This document shows, one piece after another, positions 8,288 to 16,810 of a stretch of 64,000 nt of DNA (position 1 is the first letter of the stretch; every line of letters begins with the position of its first letter). The position numbers and the translations under genes were made by a program. This DNA is from Adlercreutzia equolifaciens DSM 19450. Its GTDB lineage: Bacteria > Actinomycetota > Coriobacteriia > Coriobacteriales > Eggerthellaceae. The notes beneath the pieces are model-generated. The model did no database searches. It saw only the letters and a program-made list of their open reading frames with translations, and was not told the DNA's origin. The stretch lies in contig NC_022567.1 in assembly GCF_000478885.1 (NCBI RefSeq), positions 2,294,001 through 2,358,000 of the forward strand, read 5' to 3'.

Positions 8288-9604
8288 TTACGATGCGTCC
8301 TTGGCCAAGGCGGCCTCGCGACGGCTCGTGCGACCCTTGCGTTTTCGCTGCTTGCCCCGCAACCCCGCGTCTGCCTTGGGCGCCAAGCCGATGCGGGCGA
8401 GAGGAGCCTGCACCCCCGCACTTGCAGGACGAGAAGCCAAGGGCAGCAGCTCGTCGAGAACACCCTCAATGCTTATGCACAAAGGGCTCGAAGCTTCTAC
8501 CAGGCTCTGCGCCATGCCCGCGCCGAGCAGCTCCTCCACTTCGCGACCGCCGTCGGCCAGCTCCGCTACATGGGCCCCATCCAACGCACTGGACACGTCG
8601 ATGGACGTGAAGGGCGCATGACGCGTGCAGCGGTTCACGGCGAGCAGAAACGATCCCGTTGCAATGCCGCAGCGCAGGCACAAATCGAGGGCATGGCGGC
8701 AGGCACGTACCGAGGAGGCGCGCTGGTCGACGAGGAACAGGGAGGCGGCAGCCCGCTCCAGCAGAAGGAGATGCACGTCGTCCCAGCCGCCTCCCGTGTT
8801 CGCAACCACGAAATCGAAGGAGGCGACGAGGACGTCGATGACCGATCCCATGGAGGCCGCTACGACCTCCGAGCGCTCCAGTGCCCGCGGGGCGCTGACA
8901 AGCACCAGCGGCGCCCCACTCAGCTCGTCGGGCACTGCTCCCGTTCTCGCAACTTCTTCAGCCGGCACCGACGGAGCGTCTCCCATCAGGGCCGCGAGAT
9001 CCCCAAACTGCAGATCAGCGTCGAGCAGCGCCGTGCGCAGGCCGCGCCGAGCCCCGAGAAGGGCCGCAAGGGTCGCCACCGTGCTCTTACCCGCACCACC
9101 GCTCCCGCTCACCACCGTCAGCAGAAAGCCCGCGCGATTCTCTTCCGGCGTTTTTGCCGTCGTGAGAGCTTGTCGGACGCCTTCGGAGTCGGGTAGCGCC
9201 AGCGCGACGGATTCCCCATCGCCCCTGTCGCCATCGATGTTGCGCGCAGCTTCTTTCAGCAAACGCTCCCCCAGCTCCGCGGGGGACACGATGCCGTCCA
9301 GCTCGGCGGTCTGAGCCCGGGAGGCCACCGATCCCGTGCGATCCGCCGTCACAAGATAGACGGCCGTCTGCGGACTGTCGCGCTTGCAGGCCGCAGCGAG
9401 ATTAATGGGCTCTGCCCCTTCGCAGCACGACACCCACACGGTATCGAAATACTCCTCGTTGACGCGCCGACGAGCCGAAACCGCCTCGGCGCACACTTCC
9501 ACAGCCAGCTCCTCCAACACCGAAGAAAGCGAGGTTGCGCCGTCTTCCGCCATCGGCAGACTCTCGCCGTGGCCGCAGAGCAAGTAACGCTTGCGCTTCG
9601 TCAT
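8288..9604 (-). CDS. tadZ: CpaE/TadZ-like pilus localisation ATPase
   Basis: 438 residues. A receiver-like N-terminal half (about 1-150) lacking a clear phospho-Asp site is followed by a ParA/MinD-type domain with the deviant Walker A VSGSGGAGKSTVATLAA and the switch Asp run LLDADLQFGDLAAL. CpaE/TadZ proteins position the Tad machine at the membrane. The ATG overlaps the cpaB stop (ATGA), with GGAAGGAGCG upstream. A basic C-terminal tail with many Arg and Lys may bind membrane or DNA. Confidence 0.85.
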   Translation of the reverse strand: MTKRKRYLLCGHGESLPMAEDGATSLSSVLEELAVEVCAEAVSARRRVNEEYFDTVWVSCCEGAEPINLAAACKRDSPQTAVYLVTADRTGSVASRAQTAELDGIVSPAELGERLLKEAARNIDGDRGDGESVALALPDSEGVRQALTTAKTPEENRAGFLLTVVSGSGGAGKSTVATLAALLGARRGLRTALLDADLQFGDLAALMGDAPSVPAEEVARTGAVPDELSGAPLVLVSAPRALERSEVVAASMGSVIDVLVASFDFVVANTGGGWDDVHLLLLERAAASLFLVDQRASSVRACRHALDLCLRCGIATGSFLLAVNRCTRHAPFTSIDVSSALDGAHVAELADGGREVEELLGAGMAQSLVEASSPLCISIEGVLDELLPLASRPASAGVQAPLARIGLAPKADAGLRGKQRKRKGRTSRREAALAKDAS

Positions 9605-10416
9605 AGGTTCGCTCCTTCCCCCGTCGCCCCATTCTCAGGCGCCGCCGGTTGCCCAGAAGCGGAAGGCGCCTCGGCGGCGGGGCCCTCCACAGGCGTCTCC
9701 GCCGAAGCCGACGGCTCTGCCGCCTCCTGCCCCTGAGGCGCCGCTTCGCGAACCTCCCCTTCCGTCGAACCGTCCGATAGCGCGCTGCCGCCTAAAGCCG
9801 GCAGCGCGAAATAAAGTTCCAAGTTCTGCGCCGCCGCCACGACCTCCTGCACCCGCTCGGGCTCGACGGCCAACGTAACCCACTCCGCCGTCGCCCCCGA
9901 TTCGGACGCAGCGCTCGTGGCCAGCACCAGAGCGCCGCCCACCAGCTTGGTCGTGGACACGGGGCCCGTGGCGTACACGTCCACTTCCATACCCGGCTCC
10001 ACCGAACCACCCACGGCCTGCACGGGCCGCGCCGGCACGCTGATGGCGGCCATGCCCGCAGGCACCGCCAGTTCGGAGTCGGACACCTCGGTGCGCCGGA
10101 AGCAGAGGACTTCCCCCTTGATGACGTTCGAACCCAGACGTCTACCGATGATTTGGGAGGAATCAGTCACGGCAGTGTCGGGCAGAAGATCGGCCACCCA
10201 CATCTTCGTGACGACGGCCGAGGCGTCCACCACCTCGCCCGCCGCCAAGTCGCGCTTGGCCACGCACACTTCCACCTGATCGCCCCCATAGCGCTCAAGC
10301 GCCTCGGCTCGGGCCGCGTCCACCTCCCCGCGCACGCTGGCCAAGTAGAGGGCCACGCACAACGCGCAGCACAGCCCGCAGGCCAGAGCACCCCATTTCG
10401 TCTTGTTGATTGCCAT
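9601..10416 (-). CDS. cpaB: CpaB/RcpC pilus assembly protein (SAF domain), first gene of the Tad operon
   Basis: 271 residues. A short N-terminal membrane helix (about 8-27) is followed by a SAF domain (about 48-115, with AKRDLAAGEVVDASAVV) and the RcpC/CpaB domain. The tail after residue 220 is low complexity, rich in Ala, Glu and Pro. In diderms CpaB supports the secretin. No secretin gene is present here, as expected for a monoderm. AGGAGA precedes the ATG. The operon starts here, and 158 bases separate it from the tRNA terminator upstream. Confidence 0.85.
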   Translation of the reverse strand: MAINKTKWGALACGLCCALCVALYLASVRGEVDAARAEALERYGGDQVEVCVAKRDLAAGEVVDASAVVTKMWVADLLPDTAVTDSSQIIGRRLGSNVIKGEVLCFRRTEVSDSELAVPAGMAAISVPARPVQAVGGSVEPGMEVDVYATGPVSTTKLVGGALVLATSAASESGATAEWVTLAVEPERVQEVVAAAQNLELYFALPALGGSALSDGSTEGEVREAAPQGQEAAEPSASAETPVEGPAAEAPSASGQPAAPENGATGEGANL

Positions 10417-10574
10417 CGCTTCTCCTGACTTTCGGAAACGATGACATCATGCAAGATCACGACCGTAAAAATGACGCGGGAATGTCCCGTTTCGTTCCTC
10501 GCGCCGACCGTCATGGAGTCGCATCCTCGACCGCACTGGCGTCCCAAGGGCGAGGGGAATGCCAGGGCAAACAA

Positions 10575-10601
10575 GAAAGCCCCAGGCAACTCGGGGCTTT
10601 C
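10575..10601 (-). terminator. Rho-independent terminator of tRNA-Val
   Basis: On the minus strand GAAAGCCCC and GGGGCTTTC form a 9-bp stem with a 9-base loop, just 3' of the tRNA and followed by TTGTTT. It separates the tRNA from the Tad operon. Confidence 0.8.
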
Positions 10602-10613
10602 TGCTTCAATTCA

Positions 10614-10688
10614 TGGTGGTCGCGGAGGGATTTGAACCCCCGACCTTGTGCTTGTAAGGCACCTGCGCTCCCGCTGCGCCACGCGACC
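10614..10688 (-). tRNA. tRNA-Val(TAC) with encoded CCA
   Basis: A full cloverleaf on the minus strand: acceptor GGTCGCG/CGCGACC, D stem GCGC/GCGC, anticodon loop CTTACAA (anticodon TAC, Val), T-arm loop TTCAAAT and an encoded CCA. The anticodon stem has one G-A mismatch at its base. Confidence 0.95.
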
Positions 10689-10721
10689 GAACATATTACG
10701 CGCCTAAATGCGCGAGTCCGT

Positions 10722-10750
10722 ATTGTGCCACAAGTTCCCCGCCGGAGCAA
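10722..10750 (-). promoter_or_regulatory. Promoter of tRNA-Val
   Basis: On the minus strand TTGCTC and CACAAT are separated by 17 bases, about 35 bases upstream of the tRNA 5' end. This is a plausible housekeeping promoter, judged on sequence alone. Confidence 0.5.
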
Positions 10751-10851
10751 ATGGAAAGCAGGGCGCCGAGACGATAGCGCATCCCGCGCACCTCGCGGCA
10801 CAGCGCCCACGGCGCAGCGTGCGGCGCGATCCCGGCACGGCGCCCACGGCT

Positions 10852-12072
10852 CTACCTCGGCACAGCGGCCGCGGCATTGCCGCCGGCGTCGTCGCTGGTC
10901 GCGCGCATCCGGCCCACCACGAGCGCCGTAACGAAGACGGCCGCCGCGAACAGCAAGAGCACGCCGACCGCAAGCGCGACGCCTTCCGCCGCCGACCCCG
11001 TCGCGTCGCCCACTGCCGCGCGCAGGCCCTCGCCGAGCCAGTACACCGGCGTGAAGGTGGCCACGACGCGCACCGCCTCGGGCATAAGATCCAGGCTGAT
11101 CCACGTGCCGCCTAGAAACGTCAGCACCATGCCGGTGATGTTGCCCACGGTGTTCGACACACTCTCGCCGCAGCCCAGCTGTCCCAGCAGAAACGCGATG
11201 GCCAGCGGGATGAGCACGAACACGAGCTCCACCGCCAACACGCAGGCAAGATCGGCCGGTGCGAGGGTGAATGCGGAATAGCCGAATGCGACAAGGCCGA
11301 TGCCCATGATAACGGCCCACACGAGAAGCGCCACGACGAGCCCCGCCGCCGCCTTCTGCAGCCCCAGACCCAAGCCCGAGGTGGAGGAGACGGCAACGCG
11401 CCGCCGCACGTCGGTGCGGTTGAAGGCCCCCATGAGAATGCCCACCGACACCACCACGGCCACCGTGAGCGGGTAGGCGCTCCACATAAGGTAGAAAACG
11501 AAGGCCTCGCTCCCCACCGCCGCACCCGGGACGGAAACCTCCTCGATGCGCGGCTCCTTCTGCGCGGAGGCCTCGGCCTGGGCCACCAGCGCCTCCGGCG
11601 ATGCGTCCGGCTCGAGCACCGCCGCGGCCCGCACCAGCCCCAGATACTGGTTCACCTGGGTATCGACCAGCGTGGCCGCCATCGATTGGAAGCTGAACAC
11701 CGTCTCAAGATGCGGGCCGTCGCCGCCGTCGCGGGCCGCCGCCAGGTAGCCCTCCTCGAACCCGGCGGGCACGATGAGCAGATAATCCACCAAGCCCGTG
11801 GCCACGGCATCCTGGCAGGCCCGCGCCTCGTCGGCCACCTCAACCGACGTTCCCCGCTCTTCGAGGAACGCCGCCACCGAGCGCGACAAGTCGCTTTGAT
11901 CCCGATCGATCACCGCGAAGGGCACCTCGGCCGACTCATAGCCCGCACTTGTCGCCGGCGGGTACACGCCGCTGGTGATAAACAGGCCCATGAGGCTCAA
12001 AAAGCCCACGTACACCAGCAGATAGATGGGATGCTTCGCCACCACTTCCAAGGCATATCTACAGGCTTGCAT
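10852..12072 (-). CDS. ABC-2 type exporter permease
   Basis: 406 residues. One N-terminal membrane helix (about 20-40) is followed by a large external domain of about 140 residues and then five or six C-terminal membrane helices, the ABC-2 (YhgE/DrrB-like) layout. It is the third gene of an ATPase-permease-permease operon and overlaps the preceding permease by 14 bases. The substrate is unknown; lipids, peptides or drugs are usual for the family. The divergent two-component system suggests inducible export. Confidence 0.85.
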   Translation of the reverse strand: MQACRYALEVVAKHPIYLLVYVGFLSLMGLFITSGVYPPATSAGYESAEVPFAVIDRDQSDLSRSVAAFLEERGTSVEVADEARACQDAVATGLVDYLLIVPAGFEEGYLAAARDGGDGPHLETVFSFQSMAATLVDTQVNQYLGLVRAAAVLEPDASPEALVAQAEASAQKEPRIEEVSVPGAAVGSEAFVFYLMWSAYPLTVAVVVSVGILMGAFNRTDVRRRVAVSSTSGLGLGLQKAAAGLVVALLVWAVIMGIGLVAFGYSAFTLAPADLACVLAVELVFVLIPLAIAFLLGQLGCGESVSNTVGNITGMVLTFLGGTWISLDLMPEAVRVVATFTPVYWLGEGLRAAVGDATGSAAEGVALAVGVLLLFAAAVFVTALVVGRMRATSDDAGGNAAAAVPR

Positions 12073-13246
12073 AGCGCTGCCTCCTCACGAACAGGGCCCC
12101 TACGGCGAACAGCGCAGCCGAGAACAGGCCGATGAGCGCCACGTTCCCCGCGAACACCTCCAGCCCGTCGTAGTAGTACAGGCTGTAGAACATATCGCAG
12201 ATGGCCTTCGCCGGGTTCAGCGAGGCCAGCACGGGGAATTCCCGCGAGACCATGTCGGCCAGCTCCATGCAGGGCTCGCCGTAGAGCCCCGTGAACAGCG
12301 AGAGCAGGCACACCACCCCGGTGAGAATGCCCGTCTTCGATCCCACATCCAACTTGGGGAGTGACCCGAGCGCCGTGCCCAGGGCGCAGGCGAGCAGCGA
12401 TGCGGCGCCCAGTCCCGCCACGCACAGGCCCTCGCGGCCGGCGAAGTCGACCCCCACGACAAAACGCGTGTACAGAAACGCGATGAGCAGGCAGCAGAAC
12501 GACAGCAGCCAGCAGGCCAGAAGCGTCGCCAGAAGCGTGCGCGTGCGCCCGATGGCCCCCAGCGCCCGCCGCGCGCCCAACGGCGAGAGGTTCGGCTGGG
12601 TCCAGCAAACGGCCACCACGGCGATCTGGGCGCCGAACAGGGCCGCCATGGCGAACAGCGCGTAGTAAAAGCGCACCGACTCCTTGGGCGCGGCGTGGGT
12701 GAGCGAGACCTCCTCAGTCGCATCGACGCTCGAGAACAGCGCCTCCAGACGGCCCGGATCGGCGAAGGCCCCGGGGTTCTCGCGGGCGACGGATGTCATC
12801 AGGTCGGCATCGCGCACATAGGTGCCCACCACTGATTCCAGGATGCTGCGATCGATGGCGTCCATATCCGTCGTCTGGCCGATCTGCAGCCCCGGCGCCA
12901 GGGACAGCACCGGCTCGCCGTCCTCGTCGACGGAGAACACCCCCATCACCTCGCCGTCGACGAGGGCCGATGCGGCCGCCTCCCCATCGGCGAAGCGGCG
13001 CACGTCCAGCAACTGATCGTCGCCCCTTTCCCCCAGCGCCTCCGCCACCGCTGAAAACGGCGACGCGCCCCACGCCTCATCGGCCACCACGCCGGTGGGC
13101 ACGGGGTCGAACTCCATGGCGCCGTCCAAGTTCGCGAACATGAACATGAAGATGGTCGCCATGAGGATGGGGAAGGCCAAAGACCAGATGAACAGGCTCT
13201 TCTCGCGAACGAGCGCCCGCAACGTGCTTGCGAACAACGTGCCCAT
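12059..13246 (-). CDS. ABC-2 type exporter permease
   Basis: 395 residues with the same layout as its neighbour: an N-terminal membrane helix (about 18-38), an external domain to about residue 215, then six membrane helices. The two permeases probably form a heterodimer with the ATPase encoded upstream. AGGAGC precedes the ATG, 9 bases after the ATPase gene. Confidence 0.85.
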   Translation of the reverse strand: MGTLFASTLRALVREKSLFIWSLAFPILMATIFMFMFANLDGAMEFDPVPTGVVADEAWGASPFSAVAEALGERGDDQLLDVRRFADGEAAASALVDGEVMGVFSVDEDGEPVLSLAPGLQIGQTTDMDAIDRSILESVVGTYVRDADLMTSVARENPGAFADPGRLEALFSSVDATEEVSLTHAAPKESVRFYYALFAMAALFGAQIAVVAVCWTQPNLSPLGARRALGAIGRTRTLLATLLACWLLSFCCLLIAFLYTRFVVGVDFAGREGLCVAGLGAASLLACALGTALGSLPKLDVGSKTGILTGVVCLLSLFTGLYGEPCMELADMVSREFPVLASLNPAKAICDMFYSLYYYDGLEVFAGNVALIGLFSAALFAVGALFVRRQRYASL

Positions 13247-13255
13247 AGCCCGCTC

Positions 13256-14311
13256 CTAATCCCTCAGCTCTTTACCGGTGATCTCGAGGAACACATCGTT
13301 TAAGGTGGGCGGCTCGGCATAGACGCGGCCCACGGCGCACCCCGCGTCCGCAAGCACGCCCAGCACGTCGCCCACGTTGTGGCCGCCCTGCTCGCACTGC
13401 ACGACCAGCTCCGGCTCGGTGTAGGTCACGCGCCGCACATGGGGCAGCGAGGCCAGGCGCCCGCGCACGGCATCACCAAGCGCCGCCACCTCCACGATGA
13501 TGCGCTCGCCGGCCCCCACCAGGGCCTTCAGCTCGACATTGGTGCCCACGGCCACCGATCGGCCGCGATCCATGATCATGATGCGCGAGCAAATCTCCTC
13601 CACCTCTTCCATATAGTGACTCGTGTACACCACGGTGCAGCCCTGCGCGTTCATGCGGCGAATGCCCTCCAGAATGGCGTTGCGGCTCTGCGGATCCACC
13701 GCCACCGTCGGCTCGTCGAAGAAGGCGAGCCGGGGCCTGTGGGCGATGCCGCAGGCGATGTTGAGCCGCCGCAGAAGGCCGCCGGAGAGCTTGCGCGGGC
13801 GGAACTTCACGTAGTCCTCGAGGCCCACGAACGCGATGGCCTCGTCCACGAACCGCGCCCGCTCGCGCCGATCGTCCACGTACAGGGCACAGAAGAAGTC
13901 GATGTTCTCCCGCACGGTGAGCTCCTCGAACAGCGCCACGTTCTGCGGCACCACGCCGATCTTACGCTTCAGGTCGTAGCGCGTGGGCGTCATGGGCTCG
14001 CCGAACAGGCAGATGTCGCCCTTGTCGAAGGTGAGCAGCTGCAATATGCAATTGATGGCCGTCGTCTTGCCCGAACCGTTCGGGCCCAAAAGCCCGAAGA
14101 TCTCGCCGGGCTCGATGCACAAATCGAAGTGGTCGAGCGCCACCACGTCTCCGTAGCGCTTCACCAAGTTGCGCACCTCGACGATGGGCGCCGACATAGC
14201 GCCGGCCCGTGCGCTATCGTCTCTCGCGCAGTCGCCCTGCGCGCCATCCTGCGTGCCATCGATCCTCAGCGCGCCGGTCCGCGCGCTGCCGTTCGTAAGC
14301 TCGCCGTCCAT
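13256..14311 (-). CDS. ABC exporter ATP-binding protein
   Basis: 351 residues. Walker A GLLGPNGSGKTT, signature LSGGLLRRLNIA, Walker B RLAFFDEPTVAVDP and the switch His (YTSHYMEEVEEI). The C-terminal extension (about 260-351) is typical of DrrA/CcmA-type exporters. The start was chosen for its strong GGAAGGAGCG. This adds a polar 38-residue N-terminal tail before the ATPase fold (MSAPIVEVRNL at residue 39), so an internal start at 14197 is possible. First gene of the exporter operon. Confidence 0.9.
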   Translation of the reverse strand: MDGELTNGSARTGALRIDGTQDGAQGDCARDDSARAGAMSAPIVEVRNLVKRYGDVVALDHFDLCIEPGEIFGLLGPNGSGKTTAINCILQLLTFDKGDICLFGEPMTPTRYDLKRKIGVVPQNVALFEELTVRENIDFFCALYVDDRRERARFVDEAIAFVGLEDYVKFRPRKLSGGLLRRLNIACGIAHRPRLAFFDEPTVAVDPQSRNAILEGIRRMNAQGCTVVYTSHYMEEVEEICSRIMIMDRGRSVAVGTNVELKALVGAGERIIVEVAALGDAVRGRLASLPHVRRVTYTEPELVVQCEQGGHNVGDVLGVLADAGCAVGRVYAEPPTLNDVFLEITGKELRD

Positions 14312-14400
14312 GAGCGCTCCTTCCCCTATTGGTCATGGCCCCATTATTCCAAGAACCGCCGCGCCGCAGAAGTGCCAAATGTCACGAATGTCGACGTGCC

Positions 14401-14429
14401 CCTTGCTTCGCGAACGTGCGCCTTATAAT
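14401..14429 (+). promoter_or_regulatory. Promoter giving a probably leaderless histidine kinase mRNA
   Basis: A perfect TATAAT at 14424-14429 ends six bases before the ATG of the kinase gene at 14436. The expected start site therefore coincides with the A of the ATG. The -35 region is weak (CCTTGC at 17 bases or TTGCTT at 15 bases). No Shine-Dalgarno is present before this ATG. Confidence 0.55.
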
Positions 14430-14435
14430 GGCCCC

Positions 14436-15593
14436 ATGGATAGAATCGTCGACGAGATCGTTCTCTTCGGGCTGGGGCTTCCCCTCCTTCTGCTCGCTCC
14501 CGCTGCCCCCGCAGCCGTAGCGGCGCCGCTTCTCGCCCTCATCGCCACGGGCGCGCTCGAACTGCTCGATCGCGGCGAAGGCGGTGCGCAGCGCCAGGCC
14601 CCTGCCAGCGCCGCAAGCCCTGCCAGCGCCGCGCGCTTCATCCGCGTCGCACGTCCCGCCATCGCCGCCGCCTACCTCATCGCCGCGCTCGCCGCGCCGG
14701 CCCTCGCCGCCTTCGTGCCGCTTCTGGCCTACGCCGCCGTGGCGCAGAACCTCGGCCCCCTGCGCTTTCTGTGGCCCGCGGCCCTCCTGGGCGCCGCGAC
14801 GTCAGGGAGCGGCGCGCTGGCGGCAGCCGCCCTTCTGCTGGGAGCGCTCGCCTGCCTGGCCGCCCGGCGCACGACCAAAGTTCAAACCGAGCGCGCCTCG
14901 CTGCGCCAATGGCGCGACGCCGTGCAGGAAGACCGCCTCGCGCTGGCCGAGCAAGCCCGCGACCTCGCCGAGCGGCAAGATTTGGAAGTGAGCTGCGCGG
15001 TGCTGGCCGAGCGAGCCCGCATCGCGCGGGAGATCCACGACAACGTCGGCCACCTGCTCACCCGCTCGGTGCTGCAAATGGAGGCCCTTGCCGTCACGCA
15101 CGAGGACGATCCGGCGCTTGCCGAAGAGCTGGCGGCGGTCGGCGCCACCCTCCACGAGGCCCTCGGCACCGTGCGGGCCAGCGTGCACGACCTGCACGAC
15201 GAGGCCTTCGATCCACAGACCACCTTGGCCGAGCTGATCGGGGAATTCCCGGGGATCGTCGGCGCGCTCGCCTTCGAGGCCGAAAGCCTTCCGCGCCCTG
15301 TCGCCCTTGCCGTCGTGGCCATCGTGCGCGAGGCGCTCGCGAACGCCCGCACGCACGGGCGCGCCACGAGCGTCGCCGTCTCCCTCCTCGAGTTCCCCGG
15401 CTTCTATCAGCTCGCCATCGAGGACAACGGACGCGCGGCGAACCTGGTCGGCGAGGGCGGCCTCGGTCTCACCTCGATGGAAGAGCGCGCGACGGCCTTG
15501 GGCGGCACCTTCTCGTTCGGACCGTTGCCCCCACCGCGCACCGGCTCCCGCGTCTTCGCCACCTTCCCCAAAACCCAGGAGGTTCGCCCATGA
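14436..15593 (+). CDS. NarL-family sensor histidine kinase
   Basis: 385 residues. The N-terminal part (about 1-145) is very hydrophobic, with four to five membrane helices. A coiled stretch leads to a HisKA_3 domain with the phospho-acceptor His201 in AREIHDNVGH, then HATPase_c motifs REALANARTHG and IEDNGRA. The start was chosen at the first ATG after a perfect -10 box. The frame is open 89 codons further upstream, but that would overlap the divergent ATPase gene. Its stop overlaps the response regulator start (ATGA). The likely target is the divergent exporter. Confidence 0.9.
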   Translation: MDRIVDEIVLFGLGLPLLLLAPAAPAAVAAPLLALIATGALELLDRGEGGAQRQAPASAASPASAARFIRVARPAIAAAYLIAALAAPALAAFVPLLAYAAVAQNLGPLRFLWPAALLGAATSGSGALAAAALLLGALACLAARRTTKVQTERASLRQWRDAVQEDRLALAEQARDLAERQDLEVSCAVLAERARIAREIHDNVGHLLTRSVLQMEALAVTHEDDPALAEELAAVGATLHEALGTVRASVHDLHDEAFDPQTTLAELIGEFPGIVGALAFEAESLPRPVALAVVAIVREALANARTHGRATSVAVSLLEFPGFYQLAIEDNGRAANLVGEGGLGLTSMEERATALGGTFSFGPLPPPRTGSRVFATFPKTQEVRP

Positions 15594-16279
15594 GCGCCCC
15601 ATCTCCCCTTTCCGTCGTCATCGTGGACGACGACGAGTTCGTGGCCCAATCGCTGCGCACGATACTGGAGGCGCGCGGTAGCGTGCGCGTGGCGGCCCTC
15701 GGCACGAAGGGGGCCGAGGCGGCGGCGCTTTTCAACGAGCACCGCCCCGACATCATGCTCCTCGACATCCGCATGCCCGACCTGTCGGGCCTGGCCGCCG
15801 GCGAGGCCATCCTCGCCGCCCACCCGAAGGCGCGCATCGTTTTCCTCACCACCTTCGCCGACGACGACTACATCGTGCGCGCGCTGGCGATCGGGGCCCG
15901 CGGTTACCTCATCAAACAGGAGGCACGCGGTCTGGCCGAAGCGCTGCATTCCGTCATGGAAGGCCAGATCGTCCTGGGATCCGATGTCACCGACCGCGTG
16001 AGCGCGCTCATCGGGCAACGGCCAGCGAACGGCGCCGGAGCCGCCTTCGACGACTCTCTGTCGCACCCCGATAACAGCCAGGCCGCCCCCGCCTTCGCCG
16101 AGGGCCTCACGCAGCGCGAGCGCGATATCGCCGAGCTCATCGCCGAAGGATTCGACAACCGCGAGATCGCGCAGACGCTGTTCCTGTCCGAGGGCACCGT
16201 GCGCAACCACATCTCGGCCATCCTGCAGAAGTGCGGCCTGAGAAACCGTACCCAGATCGCCATCGCCTGGTGGAGGTAG
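15590..16279 (+). CDS. NarL/FixJ-family response regulator
   Basis: 229 residues. The receiver domain has the acidic DDD at residues 13-15, phospho-acceptor Asp59 (LLDIRMPDLSG), and conserved Thr and Lys. The C-terminal LuxR-type helix-turn-helix contains LTQRERDIAELIAEGFDNREIA and LSEGTVRNHISAIL. It is coupled to the kinase gene by an ATGA overlap and is predicted to control the divergent ABC exporter. Confidence 0.92.
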   Translation: MSAPSPLSVVIVDDDEFVAQSLRTILEARGSVRVAALGTKGAEAAALFNEHRPDIMLLDIRMPDLSGLAAGEAILAAHPKARIVFLTTFADDDYIVRALAIGARGYLIKQEARGLAEALHSVMEGQIVLGSDVTDRVSALIGQRPANGAGAAFDDSLSHPDNSQAAPAFAEGLTQRERDIAELIAEGFDNREIAQTLFLSEGTVRNHISAILQKCGLRNRTQIAIAWWR

Positions 16280-16423
16280 GCCGCAGCGCCATCCGCTCCC
16301 CACCGCCCGCGACGTTCCCCGGCGCCCTCAACGTCCGCAAGACCGCATGGTGCGCCGCTGCAATTTCATGCAAGAAATCTGCGGGCAAATGGCTATCATC
16401 TCTCCTTGTTATGGAGATGACTC

Positions 16424-16810
16424 ATGCCCCACATATTCAGCAGCCCCGCCACCCCCGGCACCGCGAGACCGTGCGCTGCGGCCGGCCTGGACAAGTACCG
16501 CGCCCTGCGGTCGTTCACCGCCGCCTTCGGGCTCACACCCATGCGCTATCTGACTTCGCTGCGGGTGGAGTCGGCCCGCGAGGCGCTCGCCAGCGGTGCC
16601 AGCTGCGCCGAGGCGGCCCTGGCGGCAGGGTTCTCCGACCAGGCTCACCTGACCCGCGCCTTCAAGGAGCGCCTGGGGATGACGCCTGGCTTCTATCAAC
16701 GGGCCGTCACTGAATCCAGCGTCGGCGCCGACCGGGCCAAGGGCGCCCCATTGTCCCCCTCTACCCCGAGAGGCTCCGTCGATTCGTCACCCGAGCAGGT
16801 GCGCCCATGA
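16424..16810 (+). CDS. Orphan AraC-family helix-turn-helix protein lacking a sensor domain
   Basis: 128 residues. Residues about 18-95 are an AraC-type DNA-binding domain (GLDKYRALRSFTAAFGLTP, then AALAAGFSDQAHLTRAFKERLGMTPGFY). The usual N-terminal effector domain of about 150 residues is absent. It has its own GGAGA site, so it could be expressed as a small regulator, or be the surviving 3' part of a longer gene. Its stop overlaps the EamA start (ATGA), pointing to control of, or co-expression with, that transporter. Confidence 0.7.
   Translation: MPHIFSSPATPGTARPCAAAGLDKYRALRSFTAAFGLTPMRYLTSLRVESAREALASGASCAEAALAAGFSDQAHLTRAFKERLGMTPGFYQRAVTESSVGADRAKGAPLSPSTPRGSVDSSPEQVRP

Noticed and set aside
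14771..15590. Upstream extension of the response regulator frame across the kinase gene
   Set aside because: The receiver domain begins at the ATG overlapping the kinase stop. The upstream part is a basic, low-complexity shadow of the kinase reading frame.
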